A stretch of 6,341 nucleotides of DNA, taken from contig JAEDMC010000159.1 in NCBI GenBank assembly GCA_016303225.1, positions 1-6,341 on the forward strand, in the 5' to 3' direction. The DNA comes from Kiritimatiellia bacterium (GTDB lineage: Bacteria; Verrucomicrobiota; Kiritimatiellia; RFP12; UBA1067). The notes beneath the pieces are model-generated. The model was not told where the DNA came from, made no database searches, and worked only from the letters and a program-made list of their open reading frames with translations. Both the position numbers and the translations under genes were made by a program. Shown piece after piece: positions 6,303 to 6,341 of the stretch. The stretch's first letter is position 1; every line of letters starts with the position of its first letter.

Positions 6303-6341
6303 CGACATTTTCACGTTTCGGCATCCGTGTCGGAAGTGCTG
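6286..6341 (+). CDS. Possible start of a downstream gene (partial)
   Basis: From GTG 6286 a reading frame stays open to the window end, 18 codons beginning VEKVSDDIFTF and ending in HPCRKC. It overlaps the last 17 bp of the BatD-like gene in another frame. A TATAAT at 6273-6278 would put a transcription start at or next to the GTG, as in leaderless genes, but there is no clear -35 box and no Shine-Dalgarno. Eighteen codons are too few to name a product or to exclude chance. If it is not a gene, 6303-6341 is plain intergenic sequence. Confidence 0.2.
   Translation, partial: MEKVSDDIFTFRHPCRKC

Noticed and set aside
4563..6314. 583-codon open frame on the - strand opposite the BatD-like gene
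   Set aside because: It is the antisense shadow of a GC-rich gene: its translation is very rich in Arg, Leu and His with no domain pattern, whereas the + strand shows a signal peptide, a membrane helix, repeated modules and BatD-like motifs.

Overview
The window is a GC-rich, almost fully coding bacterial segment with all supported genes on the + strand. It combines a ferredoxin-linked 2-oxoacid oxidoreductase (anaerobic carbon metabolism), an RNase HIII, a Gram-negative TolQ-TolR-TolA-type energised envelope system and a BatD-like periplasmic protein. RNase HIII in a diderm anaerobe, together with Bat-type proteins, fits the PVC superphylum (for example the Kiritimatiellota/Lentisphaerota side of Verrucomicrobiota). 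That placement is an inference from gene content; no marker gene settles it.

Layout. 8-1298: beta (TPP-binding) and gamma subunits of a four-subunit-type 2-oxoacid:ferredoxin oxidoreductase (korB, korC); the alpha and ferredoxin-like subunits would lie upstream, outside the window. 1322-2416: rnhC, RNase HIII with an intact DEDE active site and an odd C-terminal tail. 2417-2472: a short intergenic stretch with heptamer repeats. 2473-4500: a tightly coupled three-gene operon (TolQ/ExbB, TolR/ExbD, TolA/TonB-like). 4501-4541: a G-rich heptamer array. 4542-6302: a 586-residue protein that looks like two BatD-like modules joined through a TPR-like region, a membrane helix and an internal signal-peptide-like segment. 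6303-6341: the end of the window, perhaps the start of another gene.

How the genes work together. KorB and KorC act in one enzyme that oxidises a 2-oxoacid with CoA to acyl-CoA, CO2 and reduced ferredoxin. The Tol-type proteins form a proton-motive-force-driven inner-membrane motor with a periplasm-spanning arm. The following BatD-like protein is also predicted to be membrane-anchored and periplasmic, so it may share an envelope role. No TolB or Pal is seen.

The most unusual signal is not a gene. Three separate 28-bp arrays, each exactly four copies of a 7-bp unit and each with a different unit sequence, occupy the only two intergenic gaps larger than 25 bp (2403-2430, 2445-2472, 4504-4531). 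One contains the rnhC stop codon, one abuts the TolQ-like start codon, and one forms a canonical G-quadruplex motif just upstream of the BatD-like gene.
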